A stretch of DNA of 64,000 nucleotides from Acanthosepion esculentum (GCA_964036315.1 OZ038500.1:57363745-57427744), one strand, 5' to 3'. Counted from the stretch's first letter, positions 1-10,817 are shown. Numbers and translations are program-made. The notes: a model not told the origin generated them from the letters alone.

Positions 1-19
1 AGTGGAAAACTTGAGCCCA

Positions 20-180
20 AGAAAGCGCAAAGATGCTATATGGTTCTAATGAATAATTTTAAGAATACCACAGACGGAGTATATGACACACGGGGAAGTT
101 TTAGGGAGAAGACGAACAGGAATGAGACTGCTGGAGGTTAACATCAGGTATGCTGATGGCAGACACAAAAATGTTATATA
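20..180 (+). mobile_element. LINE-A 3'-end fragment
   Basis: Degenerate piece of the C-terminal reverse-transcriptase tail of a non-LTR retrotransposon. It shares a roughly 100-bp block with 1780-1890, starting at the AGATGCTATATGG string. Other copies in this window (54640-55270, 20170-20560) give the readable protein context (FYRRMLRIPWTEHV-type followed by GLENL-type motifs). The frame is broken here. Confidence 0.55.
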
Positions 181-982
181 TGGTGGATAAACGTAAGCAG
201 TTTTGTTTTTGAGGCGTTAAAATTTAGAAGCCATTCCTTGTCCCAGTTAACCACTTATTGGGGGTCCTTTTCGACAGCAGTTGCTAGTTTGACTTTGTCG
301 GACCTGTATAGTTGACTCATCAGTACGAATATCCACTTAAGAAATGCCACCGGAAAAGGTCATTGATGAAGAAAAGAAACGGCGTATGTCCAAGAATAGA
401 GATATCCATAGTTGTTAGCAAAAGGGTTAATCCCTTGATGTAGGACGGCATAATTAAGCATTTGTTGGAATTAAATTACCTTTCATAATTAAACTTTAAA
501 AGAAAGAGAAACTGTTATGTCATGTTTTCCTTTTTCTATTAGTGCAGGTCGATTTTGGAACCGTTGCATAACACTCAATTTCAAAGTTGGGGTTTTACAT
601 GCTAAATAAATACACAAAATATTTATTCCAAATCGTTACCATTTTTTTTTGTAGGGATGGGGAAACGAGTTTAAAGGTTAAGTTTAGGTTCAAAACCATA
701 GCTTTGGAATTTCATTCTGGTGATCATTTGAAAACTTATAGCACAGCCTTATAAAATTTATAATTTACTGAAGTTTTACAAATTGTATATAGACAAGATG
801 CATGGCTCAACCACATTATTACTAACTCATTTTGCCATCAAATAATACCTTCATTTACTTCAAAGCGAAATTAAACGGAACAATTTAGCTATATTATGAT
901 GTAATATGTTATACAACGTTGTAGTTTTAATGTGATTTTAATAAATAATGCACATTTAGTACATTTTGTCTGATAAGTATTA
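181..982. other. AT-rich stretch without recognisable feature
   Basis: No supported ORF, RNA or repeat was seen on either strand. A CTCATCAG string near 318 is not part of a ribozyme core. Confidence 0.5.
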
Positions 983-984
983 TG

Positions 985-1262
985 GTCTGTCTATATTTCT
1001 GAGATGAGGTATTATGTACAGTATTTACATTAGTCGGACTATTGTCCTCATCTTTGTCGCCATATTTGTCACAACGTTTCGGCCGTTGTACGCTCTGGCC
1101 TTCTTCAAGTGGTTGGAATTTCGAACTGAACCCTTTATTTCGATCACTGGGGTAGACTGTTCTAGTTCCACGTGCCATGTTTGATGGATGTCAGTTATCA
1201 GTTATCTCCTGCTAATTTACTCTCAAGACGTTTTATCCACTGTGCCATGTGTCCTTGAGGAT
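985..1262 (-). repeat. Dispersed repeat C, copy 1
   Basis: About 280 bp shared with 13510-13586, 50533-50850, 55725-55985 and both arms of 60733-61050. On the minus strand it carries CTGAAGA, a hairpin (GGCCG-type arms) and CGAAACGTT, which resembles a hammerhead core. Its right end matches the tRNA-like string GGCACAGTGGATAAA in reverse complement (near 1243-1257). The 83-codon minus-strand frame over it is not conserved between copies, so I treat it as non-coding. Confidence 0.7.
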
Positions 1263-1384
1263 TATGCTGTTATATACACTTTTATCTATTTTTGTGTTTT
1301 ATTAATTGGGATTTAACAAATGAGCTAACAAATCTTATTCATTGGGTAACTTTTTTTGTAATCTTTTCTATTCTTTTTACAGTT

Positions 1385-1769
1385 TTACTTATCGAATACA
1401 GTAAGGAATAGCATATTTTGCTTGTGGTGATTGGAAATTAGAATTCTAGTTTGAATATATTTGCCACTCACTGTATCTAATGCGACTTTAACTTTATTTG
1501 AATTTATTCTTGAAATAGTAAAATATTGAAGAGTGTTTGAAAGTAAAAACCTGTAGAAATCTGGTATTTCTGTACACTTTTTTTCAGACAATCTTTAAAA
1601 TTAAATGCTCAAAATTTGTTGAAATCTATGAATCCAATTTTTTGGTGTCAGTTCTTATCGCATCAAACCCCAAGTTTCACATCGAGTGAATGTTGATTAT
1701 CTAAAGAAAGTGAAAAATCAAACTCCCAATTCTCTATGGCAGTGGGTGCTGGAAAATTTCGTTGTAATT
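1385..1769. other. AT-rich stretch without recognisable gene
   Basis: The short open frames show no motif. The last part (near 1740) shares a GGCAGTGGGTGCTGG block with 3798, so a small dispersed repeat lies at the junction with LINE-A. Confidence 0.4.
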
Positions 1770-2345
1770 GAAAAAATACAGATGCTATATGGTTCTAATG
1801 AATAATTTTAAGAATACCACAGACGCGGTATATGAGACACGATGAAGTTTTAGGGAGAAGAAGAACTGGAAGAAGACTGCTGGTCATATATACGCAAAAA
1901 CAGCAGCTGAATTTCTGCGAAGCATGATGAGAAAAGTAGGTTTGGAGAATTTAAGACACACAGAGCACATGGAAAGGAATATAAGCATAAGAAAACAGCC
2001 AGTTACCTTCCTTACTATACATGGACGAATCTGTTCATAATAAATAGTCCTGGGTAATTGTCTAGAAAAGAAAGAATAATACTTTTGCAGTGACTTGTCA
2101 AGTTAGGTATTGAATACAGTGTAACCCGGATATAAGAGACCCGGATATAAGAGAGATTTTCTCTGGTCCCAAATTAGAGCCATACTTACCTAAACAAAAT
2201 AGACGAAACCCGGATATAAGAGAAACCCGGATATAAGAGACTCACCCGGTCCCGACAACTCTCTTATATCCGGGTTACAATGTACTACTATTACGACTGA
2301 CACTGTCGAGGTAAGTGCTGTGTCTTGCCAGACCCCGTATCACAT
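1770..2345 (+). mobile_element. LINE-A 3' end with 3' UTR, interrupted by a MITE
   Basis: The coding tail reads AKTAAEFLRSMMRKVGLENL around 1890-1965, matching the FLGHIMRKEGLENLTL-type RT tail of other LINE-A copies. The following 3' UTR (about 1990-2345) is paralogous to 12240-12450, which lacks the insertion at 2117-2282. Frameshifted and inactive. Confidence 0.65.
2117..2282. mobile_element. pogo/Tigger-type MITE, 166 bp, TA target duplication
   Basis: Terminal inverted repeats start CAGTGTAACCCGGATATAAG, and each end holds two copies of the CCGGATATAAGAGA module. TA flanks both ends (2115-2116 and 2283-2284). The related copy at 18151-18336 is in the opposite orientation. There is no coding capacity, so it would need a transposase in trans. 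The paralogous empty site near 12370-12395 confirms the boundaries. Confidence 0.85.
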
Positions 2346-2349
2346 CAAA

Positions 2350-3140
2350 AACAAAATGGGGTCGTAATTGTGCAAATACCGTTACGAACACCAAATGAGA
2401 GGAAGCTCATACCCGGAACGGACATTGTACATAGATGGTAATAATATGAATTGCGTACATTTTTACGTCGATATAACTTTTAGTTTGCGATTCTCTTCTT
2501 TCAGAAAAAAAAAAATCAAAAAAATAAGTTCAGTATTTGCCGAATAAAAATTTTCATAAAGACAGTTTTCCGCTGAGCTTGTCAAAGAGAAAGGTTGCAT
2601 GTGTTTAACTAATTTGACTGGTCGGAAACTTATGATTAAAAAATTAAGATTTTACCGAAATAACAAGGTGACAGTATGAAGATGGCGTTTTCAGATAATC
2701 AAGTTCGGTTTTAAAAAGATGTTTTTATTTACGTTTCAGCGTTATTTTGATATTTTGCGTTTGAATTTAGGATTTAATTTAATTTTAAACGTTTCCCTGT
2801 TTAAATTTATTCAGAAATGTAGAATACGATTTTTAAATTTCAAATTTCATATCTCATTCTAAAATAATAATAAAAAAAAATGAGAAAATTTTCTTTTCAA
2901 ACAACTCAACCTTTCTTTCCGAGTTTAATGCGCACGGATATATGGAACAAAAAGAAAAAAAGAAAACTAGAAAGATTGATTTTTACAGCCGACTTATTTC
3001 TCTTTGTGGAGCTGAGAGTAGAAAAAAAATCATCAAATTATATAAAAAAAAAATATTTCGGAATAGTAAAGAAGAAAAAGGAAAAGAAAAAACAAAAACA
3101 AAAAAGGACGGGATTAAAAAGGAAACCAGTCGACTGAAAT
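2350..3140. other. A-rich sequence, no supported gene
   Basis: Poly-A/lysine-rich frames at 2880-3142 overlap each other in two registers and consist of low-complexity K/E/R codons. They are read as artefacts of an A-rich strand. Confidence 0.5.
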
Positions 3141-3199
3141 AATTGGTTTTTCATTTTAAAATAATTTTTCTATTCCAACCTTCCTTTAGTTACAGGAAA

Positions 3200-3247
3200 A
3201 CACACAAACATACATACATACACATACAACATACACACACGTGCGCG

Positions 3248-3284
<37 letters not shown>

Positions 3285-3323
3285 GCGCGCACACACACAG
3301 ACACACAAACAAAAACACATATA
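3200..3323. repeat. (CA)n/(CG)n microsatellite
   Basis: Alternating CA with a CGCG-rich core, then CACACA again. This is alternating purine-pyrimidine sequence, the class able to adopt Z-DNA. Confidence 0.9.
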
Positions 3324-3452
3324 TATATGTGTATATGAGAGTATTATTACATCATTCTCTGCCTGATTGTGTGACTAACATTTACCAACTCTACGAGTAC
3401 ACATGGAACTTTATGTTGCGGGTAACAGTAAAATTATTATTTTCCTCTTTAC

Positions 3453-3497
3453 ACACATACACACACACACATATATATATATATGTATATACATATA

Positions 3498-3531
<34 letters not shown>
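3453..3531. repeat. (CA)n then (AT)n microsatellite
   Basis: Simple dinucleotide repeat. The overlapping Y/I-rich frames are artefacts. Confidence 0.95.
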
Positions 3532-3532
<1 letters not shown>

Positions 3533-3539
3533 TATGCTT

Positions 3540-3714
3540 CTCCCGTCGAACTCGACGTATGAGGGTCAGACAGATCAGCTCCTAGAAACCGAAAGCCCGA
3601 CAGCCACACAAGGACGTGATTATAGTGGTGAAGGCCTTGTGCAGGGCCATCCACACTTTTTGGAGGGACGAATACAGGGACCTGGTGCAGCGAATGACAC
3701 ACGGTCCCCAAACG
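3540..3714. other. Moderately GC-rich unassigned segment
   Basis: Differs in composition from its neighbours and sits between (AT)n and a SINE-2 fragment, so it is probably part of a dispersed repeat. I see no second copy in the window. Confidence 0.3.
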
Positions 3715-3835
3715 ACCCTCCGCAGGTTTTGAATTCAGAGTTGTCCTTCTCCTAGACCAGTTGCCATCCAAGGCTATAGAACCCAGTCTGTCCTGCTATG
3801 GCAGTGGGTGCTGGAAAATTTCGTTGTAATTGAAG
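3715..3835 (-). mobile_element. SINE-2 fragment
   Basis: Contains the SINE-2 body string GACCAGTTGCCATCCAAGG in the same orientation as the copies at 26290 and 28665. The tRNA-like head is missing. Confidence 0.6.
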
Positions 3836-3837
<2 letters not shown>

Positions 3838-3885
<48 letters not shown>

Positions 3886-3916
3886 TCGACTTTTGAAATA
3901 AATATATTTTTTCCTT

Positions 3917-3956
<40 letters not shown>
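3838..3956. repeat. Two (AT)n tracts
   Basis: Pure TA repeats at about 3838-3881 and 3919-3956, separated by 37 bases. Confidence 0.95.
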
Positions 3957-3957
<1 letters not shown>

Positions 3958-4396
3958 AACCTCACATCAACGGACTAATATGGGGACGGGTAGTCCGTTA
4001 AAGCCGTTTGTCCGTAGATGGGAATGTATTATTCTTTGGAGTTATTAAACCACTATAGTAATTGCCAGTCGTTATGATCATAATATAAATACTATAAACA
4101 TGTATATATGGCATGAATAAATGTATACTTAATATAGATATATTAATGAAACTAAAAAATAAAAGATTTGACACAGTTACTTTCTCATACACGCTCTAAT
4201 GTATCGTACTTTCCGTATTTGTTTCCAAATGAAAGGCCAAGAACTAATACGACTCGGTCCGCTAACCCCCGTAAATTTTGAAATACATAGTTGACGATTT
4301 GGAAGTTTTTTTTCTTGCAGATTTTTCATATCGCCTGCAGATTTTGTCCATTTCATCCGGCGTCTGTTGATGGGGGGTCTATAGATGAGATATATG

Positions 4397-4403
<7 letters not shown>

Positions 4404-4482
<79 letters not shown>

Positions 4483-4484
4483 TG
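4404..4484. repeat. (AT)n microsatellite
   Basis: About 80 bp of TA dinucleotides directly abutting the hairpin repeat on its left. Confidence 0.95.
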
Positions 4485-4658
4485 AAGAAATATAGTCTTA
4501 AAGTGTGCTATATTTATGGGATAAAGTGCTCAATATCAGAGATAGAGCGTGTGTAAATATAAAAGTGAACATAGAAGTCAACACTTAGAGGCAACTGACG
4601 AGTTGCCTGACGATTGCACTAGCATGAAACAGACTGTCGCCTCTAAGTTCTATGTTCA

Positions 4659-4661
<3 letters not shown>
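4485..4661. repeat. Snap-back hairpin repeat F, copy 1
   Basis: Shares its upstream part (GAAGAAAYATA... to AAGTCAACACTTAG) with 6913-7109. AGTGAACATAGAA at 4564-4576 pairs with TTCTATGTTCACT at 4649-4661, and ACTTAGAGGC pairs with GCCTCTAAGT. Flanked by (TA)n on both sides, as is copy 2. Confidence 0.7.
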
Positions 4662-4727
<66 letters not shown>

Positions 4728-4752
4728 GTGTGTGTGTGAGTGTGTGTGTGTG
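4660..4752. repeat. (AT)n then (GT)n microsatellite
   Basis: Simple repeat following the hairpin repeat. Confidence 0.95.
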
Positions 4753-5090
4753 ATAAGATAAACAACAGATAAGAAACGTTTATCCATCTAACATGTTTCA
4801 CTTTTTCTTAAAGTTTCATCAGAGCATGTGATATGGAGAAAAAGAAGAAATGCTGTCATTTGTACTTTTGTGATGTTTGAGATTCATTTGTCAAATCATA
4901 TACATATTATATTAACGTAGGTTTCAAGAGTCCAATGCTCAGGAGATATGATTGACCAAGGAAAAGGTAAAAATACCCGAATTTCCTTCTTTTTCTTTAT
5001 ATCTCACTCTCTGACGAAGCTTTAATAAAAGCGAGTCATGTTAGATTGATAAAAGTTTACCATTTTTTCTTTATCTTATTTTTTTGTCGC
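4753..5090. repeat. Inverted pair of hammerhead-like tails
   Basis: The minus strand carries CTGATGA (4822-4816), an ACTTT/AAAGT hairpin, then GAAACATGTTAG. The plus strand carries CTGACGA (5011-5017), an AGCTTT/AAAAGC hairpin, then GAGTCATGTTAG. The two arms form a diverged inverted repeat around about 170 bp. It resembles Penelope-type 3' ends seen elsewhere in the window. No coding part is visible. Confidence 0.45.
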
Positions 5091-5114
5091 ATTCCGATTC
5101 ATATTTGATCCCGA

Positions 5115-5117
<3 letters not shown>

Positions 5118-5212
<95 letters not shown>

Positions 5213-5219
5213 TATATGT
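5118..5219. repeat. (AT)n microsatellite, about 100 bp
   Basis: Uninterrupted TA repeat except for one TG step. Confidence 0.95.
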
Positions 5220-5479
5220 TATAATTTTATCATATAGACAAAACCATTTTACTCTCAACAAAGATGCAACTTGTGAACGATCCTGTTTGTAGGCAAGCCC
5301 GGTTGTAAAACGTCACTTCCTTTTTCCATTTTTTGAGAAGAAAAATGTACTTACAAAATATACATAGAGTATCTAAGTGAAACAATAGTGGTTGTTGACA
5401 GCAGTTTGGTGTTGGGTGGACCGGGTAGTTAATGTTGAATGGTGTGTGGACATTTTTTCGATGATAAACATCGGTCAAA

Positions 5480-6045
5480 GTTTAGGTACGTCAAGTCACA
5501 AGCTTGAGCTCTTTTTTGAATTAACGCTGCGAACGTTAGTAAAAAAAAGTTGACATTGATCCTGTTTTTAATTATAGTGTCGAAAATGTTTGAGATAGGT
5601 CTGGTTTTAACTATAGACAAAATGATTTACAAAGATCCAGTTTTTAACTATAGTCAAAAAGTTTGCATAGATTCGGTTTTTAACTAATGTCAAAATTGTT
5701 GACATTTTTACATTAGAGTCACAAATGTAGATATAGATTTGGTTTACCCAAGAATAAAACGGGTTAATTATATCATTTTCCCACTCGAATAAAAATGATA
5801 GAGATGGGTCCAGTTTGCTCTTGTGTCAAAAAGTTAGACATAGGTCTCATTTACACTACAATCAGAAACTATATATCGTCCCAGTTTACTCTAGAATAAA
5901 GAATGGATGACATAGTCCCTATTTACACTAAAGTCAAAACGGTAGAGATAAGTCTGGTTTACACTTGAGCGAAAAGAGTAGGCATATGTCCTGTTTTATA
6001 CTTGTGTCAAAAAGGGCGTCATGTTTGGATTACAGTCGAGTTAAC
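5480..6045. repeat. Degenerate minisatellite, unit about 45-55 bp
   Basis: A loosely repeated unit of the type GACATAGRTCYGGTTT followed by ACTAKAGTCAAAAAG recurs about ten times with much divergence. No open frame is retained. Confidence 0.55.
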
Positions 6046-6670
6046 AAGTTTACATCGGGAAGGTGGTCCATTTTTGTTGTTGGCGTCAAATCTTTCTGAA
6101 AAGAATAAGGCACGGCGAGCTAAAATTGTATCGACTCTAATACTACTTTCTAAAGCTGTTGTGTTATGAAGTTTTAAAATTCGTAGTTCATAACGCTCAT
6201 ATGTTATCTTTGGAACAGCATAATTACAGAGATCGAACCAACATTTCAGCTAATAACAACGTGTCCGTCGACGTACGTATCGATCACCCTGTAACATTCT
6301 CATATACATGTAGACAGACATTTGTAAACAAACCCGTCCATACATTAACAGACTATTTTTTTTCTTTTTAGTGTTGTCGTGTTTTCGCAAGTACAATACA
6401 GTTGCAAATTTTTTAAAGAATTCTTTACGGAATTTCTTCTGTATTTCTTTGAGCTGAACGCAAATATTTTTCTCTTGATAAAATTCTATTTTATTTTAAC
6501 GTATTTAGTGCGAGTTTGTCGAATCGATACGTCGTCTGATATTGCCCGCAGAAAAGAAAAAAAATTGTTATATGCAATTGAAACTTATTTTTAATATTAA
6601 TTAATGAATCAATATAGTTGTTGGGAGATTAAGGTCGACTGCACTTTCGAACGAACAATATTTACTAGTG
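6046..6670. other. AT-rich stretch without recognisable gene
   Basis: Two frames of about 70 codons (6159-6371 and 6379-6594) show no motif, and no repeat partner was seen. Confidence 0.4.
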
Positions 6671-6868
6671 GCATTCATATATATATATATATGGGCATTT
6701 GTTTACATTTGTAAAAACAATACGCTAGATTTAGTTGTGTAACTCTACCGAGTGAAGATAGCTCTGGCTGACACCAAATTAGTTGTGTTTCAATCCTGGC
6801 TTGAGGCATTCGAAAGTCTAGTCACACTGAGGAGCTGTGATACAGCGAAACAGTACTGTCTGTGAATG

Positions 6869-6869
<1 letters not shown>

Positions 6870-6912
<43 letters not shown>
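6870..6912. repeat. (AT)n microsatellite
   Basis: TA tract abutting hairpin repeat F copy 2. Confidence 0.9.
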
Positions 6913-6915
<3 letters not shown>

Positions 6916-7103
6916 GAAACATACTCTTAAGGTGTGTTATATTTAGGGGATAAAGTGCTCGATATCAGAGATAGAACGTGTGTAAATATAAAAGTGAACA
7001 TAGAAGTCAACACTTAGTGGCGACAGTCTGTTTAATGCTAGATGCAAACGTCAGGCCCCTGACGATTGCGTCTAGCATGAAACAGACTGTCGCTTCTAAG
7101 TGG

Positions 7104-7109
<6 letters not shown>
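6913..7109. repeat. Snap-back hairpin repeat F, copy 2
   Basis: The arms at about 7010-7055 and 7058-7105 are near-perfect inverted repeats of about 48 bp with almost no loop. They share GCGACAGTCTGTTT/AAACAGACTGTCGC and GCTAGATGCAA-type pairing. Flanked by (TA)n left and right. A half-copy lies at 41610-41680. Confidence 0.8.

Positions 7110-7196
<87 letters not shown>
7110..7196. repeat. (AT)n followed by (GT)n
   Basis: Simple repeats directly after the hairpin. Confidence 0.95.
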
Positions 7197-7197
<1 letters not shown>

Positions 7198-7329
7198 AGG
7201 TAAAATGAGAACAAATGGAGTATAAGTCCACTGTAAGTAACAATTAATTTAAAAGAAGGTTCAGTACATAGTAGAGCTAAATATTATTTATTTTAGGATG
7301 ATAAAACACGTTAAAAATCGCTACATAAT

Positions 7330-8158
7330 GTCATTTATGTTCAACACCATAAATGTGTCTTTTGAATAATAATTGACACTATATTGCGTTTTTAACATCA
7401 TGAAATGAATAATGTATATACGATAGAAATTATTAGAAGTATTTGTGATAATCATGAATAAGTAATTCATCGAGTCGAGAAGAAGCCTCGGCAGAATGTA
7501 GAAAGAACTGGACGGCCGTTTCGTCCTATATTTAGGACTCATCAGCAGTGCGCATTCACTACCAGAGAATTGAAACCCAGACAGTTACGATATCAGGCTA
7601 ACGTCATGTCAACTGTACCAACGGGCCTCGGCTACGAAGTGGTAAAGCATTAGATTCAATATAACGTCGCTTGATCACATATTCCGTGGTGGAACTCATC
7701 CGAGTTGCTCTTTACCCATAGGACTGTGCCCCCATGAGCCACGACTACCAACCCCAAGCAGCTCCATCCAGAGCATTACACGCTTCATATTTCCAATTTC
7801 TATCACTTGTATATCCTTGCTTGAACCGGTTTCTAATGCTCTGGATGGTATGGTCGGGAGTTGGGAGATGCATGTACTCTGGGCCTCCATATACCATCGC
7901 CCAGGCCTCTGCATTGGAGTGGTCACTCCAGTTTCACCACCTAAGGACTGAATTTTGACCAGACAGAGCTCTCCCTTTATCTCACCGGATAAATAGATGC
8001 CTACTACAAACCTTTGGCTCGTTAGGGAGTGAGTAAGTATGATGTGTGTAAGAGTGTATATTCGTGTGGGTGTGTGTATAAATGTGAGGCCTCAACACTT
8101 CAGTAAGCATGTCTGTTTTGTGTGGCTGAGAAATGTGGGTAGGCTTTGATTTGTAGGG
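7330..8158 (-). mobile_element. Penelope-like element 3' region (pLTR-like)
   Basis: Lies directly downstream of the GIY-YIG end of the element at 8159-10730 on the same strand. About 260 bp (7555-7815) are paralogous to 55986-56240. On the minus strand a tRNA-like segment with a B-box-like GGGTTTCAATTCTC leads straight into the hammerhead at 7557-7494. Penelope elements are known to carry hammerheads in their terminal repeats. Confidence 0.6.
7494..7557 (-). ncRNA. Type I hammerhead ribozyme
   Basis: On the minus strand: stem I 5' side GAATGCGCACTG; conserved box CTGATGA (7545-7539); stem II GTCC/GGAC with an 8-nt loop; GAAAC (7522-7518); a minimal stem III (AC/GT) closed by the palindromic tetraloop GGCC; then GTC with predicted cleavage between 7511 and 7510. 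The 3' side CAGTTC...CATTC pairs back to stem I around an internal loop. All core bases of the consensus are intact. This minimal-stem-III form is the one described in Penelope-like elements. Cleavage activity is predicted, not shown. Confidence 0.85.
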
Positions 8159-10730
8159 TTATATATTAATACTATCGATATTGTTAAATTTATGGTTTAG
8201 CCCGGCAGGATAATGTGTTTTTAAACGTTGTATCCACTTATGTTCATGGAACTCTAAAATCTTTCTAATGTTATCTGATCTGGACTTTTCTATTCTCTCA
8301 ATTATAGTGAATTTGGCATGGGTTTTGAAATCGTGTTTTTCTAGGCGGAAATGTTGTTCTACATATAATAATTTTTCATGGGGAGTCGACTTAATTCGAT
8401 TGCGATAATTATTAATTCTGTAGTGAAAGGGCCATTCGGATTTTCCTAAATATTGTTTCTGTGGTTGCAGCATAAACTTCTTTTGTTGATACATGGTTGG
8501 GAAAATCCTGTTGTTTTTGTTGTTAGTTTATTACGGATTACCTTGTCCCCTGAAATGTGGTTACTACATATGATTTCTTTTAGGTTCTTAGTCTACGAAA
8601 TGCTAGAAGGCCGAGTTCCTTAATCAATTTTTTAGCTCTGGTTTGAGATGTAGTATTTCCCAGCGACTTTTGATTATTTTGGATAGTGGAGACAGAGTGG
8701 GGTTGAAAGAGGTTACTAGACGAATGCGGCTAGATTTATTTTTAATCTTGTACATCAGGGTATCTTCTCTAGGTGTGGAAATTGCTTTATTTATTTGTTC
8801 CCTGATTAGGTGTTGTTTATAGCCACGTGTTGTGAATTGATGCTCCAATTTTCAGTGTGTTTATTTAATTCTTCATTGATGGAACATGTCCTTCTGAGTC
8901 TAAGTGCTTGTGAAGAGAGAAGGTTCTCTTTGAGGTGTTTAGGGTGGGAAGACTTAAAGTGTAGATAGTTGTGGGTGTTGGTGATTTTAGTGTGTAGTGT
9001 CGTTTGTAGTTTCCTGTTTTCATCTATGTAACTGCGGGTGTCTAAAAATGTTACCGATGTTGTGGATTTTTCATAGTCAAACTTAATTGAGTCGTGCACT
9101 GTGTTTAGGGTCATGAAGAATTGGATAAGTTTGTCGTCACTGCCCGTGTATACAAAGAATATATCATCTATATATCTTACATATAATACGCAGTCGCTAC
9201 CGATGAGGGGATAGATATGGGTCTCCTCAAATTTTCCCATGAATATTGTAGCTTACTTGAAGGTAGTATGCTCCATTGAAGTTGAAAGTATTCAATGTAA
9301 GAATATACTCCATGAGTTTTATGATAACTTCTGTGTGTGTTTGGTTGTCTTGTTTTCTTCTTTTAGTAAGTGCTTCCTGAAGGGCGGTTAGCTCTTCGAT
9401 GTGTTTAATGTTTGAGTAGAGTGACCTTCACGAGTCACTAGAATAGCATTCTCTGGAACTGTTTGTATGTGATTAATTTTGTTTAGTAGATCTGTTGTGT
9501 CTCTGGTGTAGGATTTTACTTCCTTAGCTAGGGTTTGTATGTAATGATCTACGTATTTGGAAATGTTGGTCGTGTGGCAGTTGAATGATGAAATGACCGG
9601 CCTTCCTGGATTGTTGCTTTTGTGTATTTTAGGAAGGAGATAGAAGCGAGCAGGTGTGATGTTTGTGGGTGTAAGTGTTGTGCATGTTTCCTTGTCGATT
9701 AGATTGTTGCGAAGCATTATGTTTAGTGAGCTACTTAATTCCTTTTGATATTCAGGAAAGGGATCAGTAGGTAAGCTTTTATAGGTTTTTTTGTTGGCTA
9801 GCTGTTTGTTGGCCTCTTTAATGTATTCTTTGATTGCCCAGGTCACTGTGGCACCCCCTTTGTCAGCATGTGTTATGATTAGGTCATCTCTATGTGTCAG
9901 CGTGTCAAGGGCTATACGTTCCCCTTCAGTAATATTGTTACGTGGCAGCTTACGTGCTATTGTTTTCTTTATGTCATTGGCTACGGCTATTTCAAATGTC
10001 TGTATAGTGATGTCTGTGTTTTGTGGGATGTATGTAGTATCCTTCTCTTTTAATGTATCACGTATGGAAGGTGAGTGATCATTGTCCCCGTAGTGGGCTT
10101 TTAGCTGTATTCTTCTGAAGGAGGATTTCAGGTCCTTTGCCAAGGTGTCCTCATCAAACCCTGGGAGACTAGGGCAAAAGCTTAGTCCTTTATTTAATAA
10201 CCTGAATGTGTTGAGTGAAAATTTATTGTTACTTAAATTTATAACTAGCCCGTATGGGTCAAGTTTGAATTTTCAAGCATGAGGAAGTTCTTTAGTAAAA
10301 GCTCGAAACCTTGCATCATGTCTCCTATTAGGGATGCTATACCCACATCCAGGTGTCCTGGTTGGGGGCTCATTCCGTTTTTTTAATGTTGAGTGTGTTT
10401 GTTGTTGATTGTCTACTAGGGGCTAATCTGGGTGGTCTGGGATGTCTAATGGGGTTATGCGTTCTGTAGAAGGGCTGCTGTGTTTTGGTTTGTGTATGTT
10501 TGTACGGCACCCTAAGGATGTCCGCGTAAGTTAGTGGTTTGTTTTGTGTGTGTGCTTGTTTTGAGGTTCTAGCTATCGTTGATGGTGGCGGTGTTGTTAT
10601 TGTTGGTTGTGGTGCTGGTGGTTGCCTGTTGGTGTATTTATTTGGTCTGTTTTTAGTTTGCATTGGTTGTGTGGTGGTCAGTGTAGATGCGGTGTTTTGT
10701 TGTTTTTCTTTTGTGGTATGGTCGTTCACT
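8159..10730 (-). pseudogene. Penelope-like retroelement: RT plus GIY-YIG, decayed
   Basis: Read on the minus strand. The N-terminal part (10729-10370) is a P/T/Q-rich segment. It is followed by a continuous frame to about 9388 with HADKGGATV, then IHKSNNPGRPVISSFN (RT fingers/palm) and SYTRDTTDLLNKI. After a frameshift come the catalytic YIDDIFFVY and FLDTRSYID (9240-8806). A further break leads to a C-terminal endonuclease with KQYLGKSEWPFHYRINNYR and IRKILEFHEHKWIQRL (8494-8159). This order (RT, then GIY-YIG) is diagnostic of endonuclease-bearing Penelope-like elements, which use target-primed reverse transcription. At least three frame breaks, plus an apparent loss between the palm and YIDD, make it inactive. 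The 5' side abuts (AT)n, and no 5' pLTR with a second ribozyme is visible. Confidence 0.88.
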
Positions 10731-10760
10731 TTTTTCTGAGTTTTCTGAGTCTGTCTGGAG

Positions 10761-10761
<1 letters not shown>

Positions 10762-10813
<52 letters not shown>
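10762..10813. repeat. (AT)n microsatellite
   Basis: TA tract at the 5' end of the Penelope-like element. Confidence 0.95.

Positions 10814-10817
<4 letters not shown>

Noticed and set aside
312..335. CTCATCAG (minus-strand CTGATGAG)
   Set aside because: The flanks lack the stem II hairpin and GAAAC.
3143..3562. 139-codon frame rich in H, T, Y and I
   Set aside because: It runs through (CA)n and (AT)n microsatellites.
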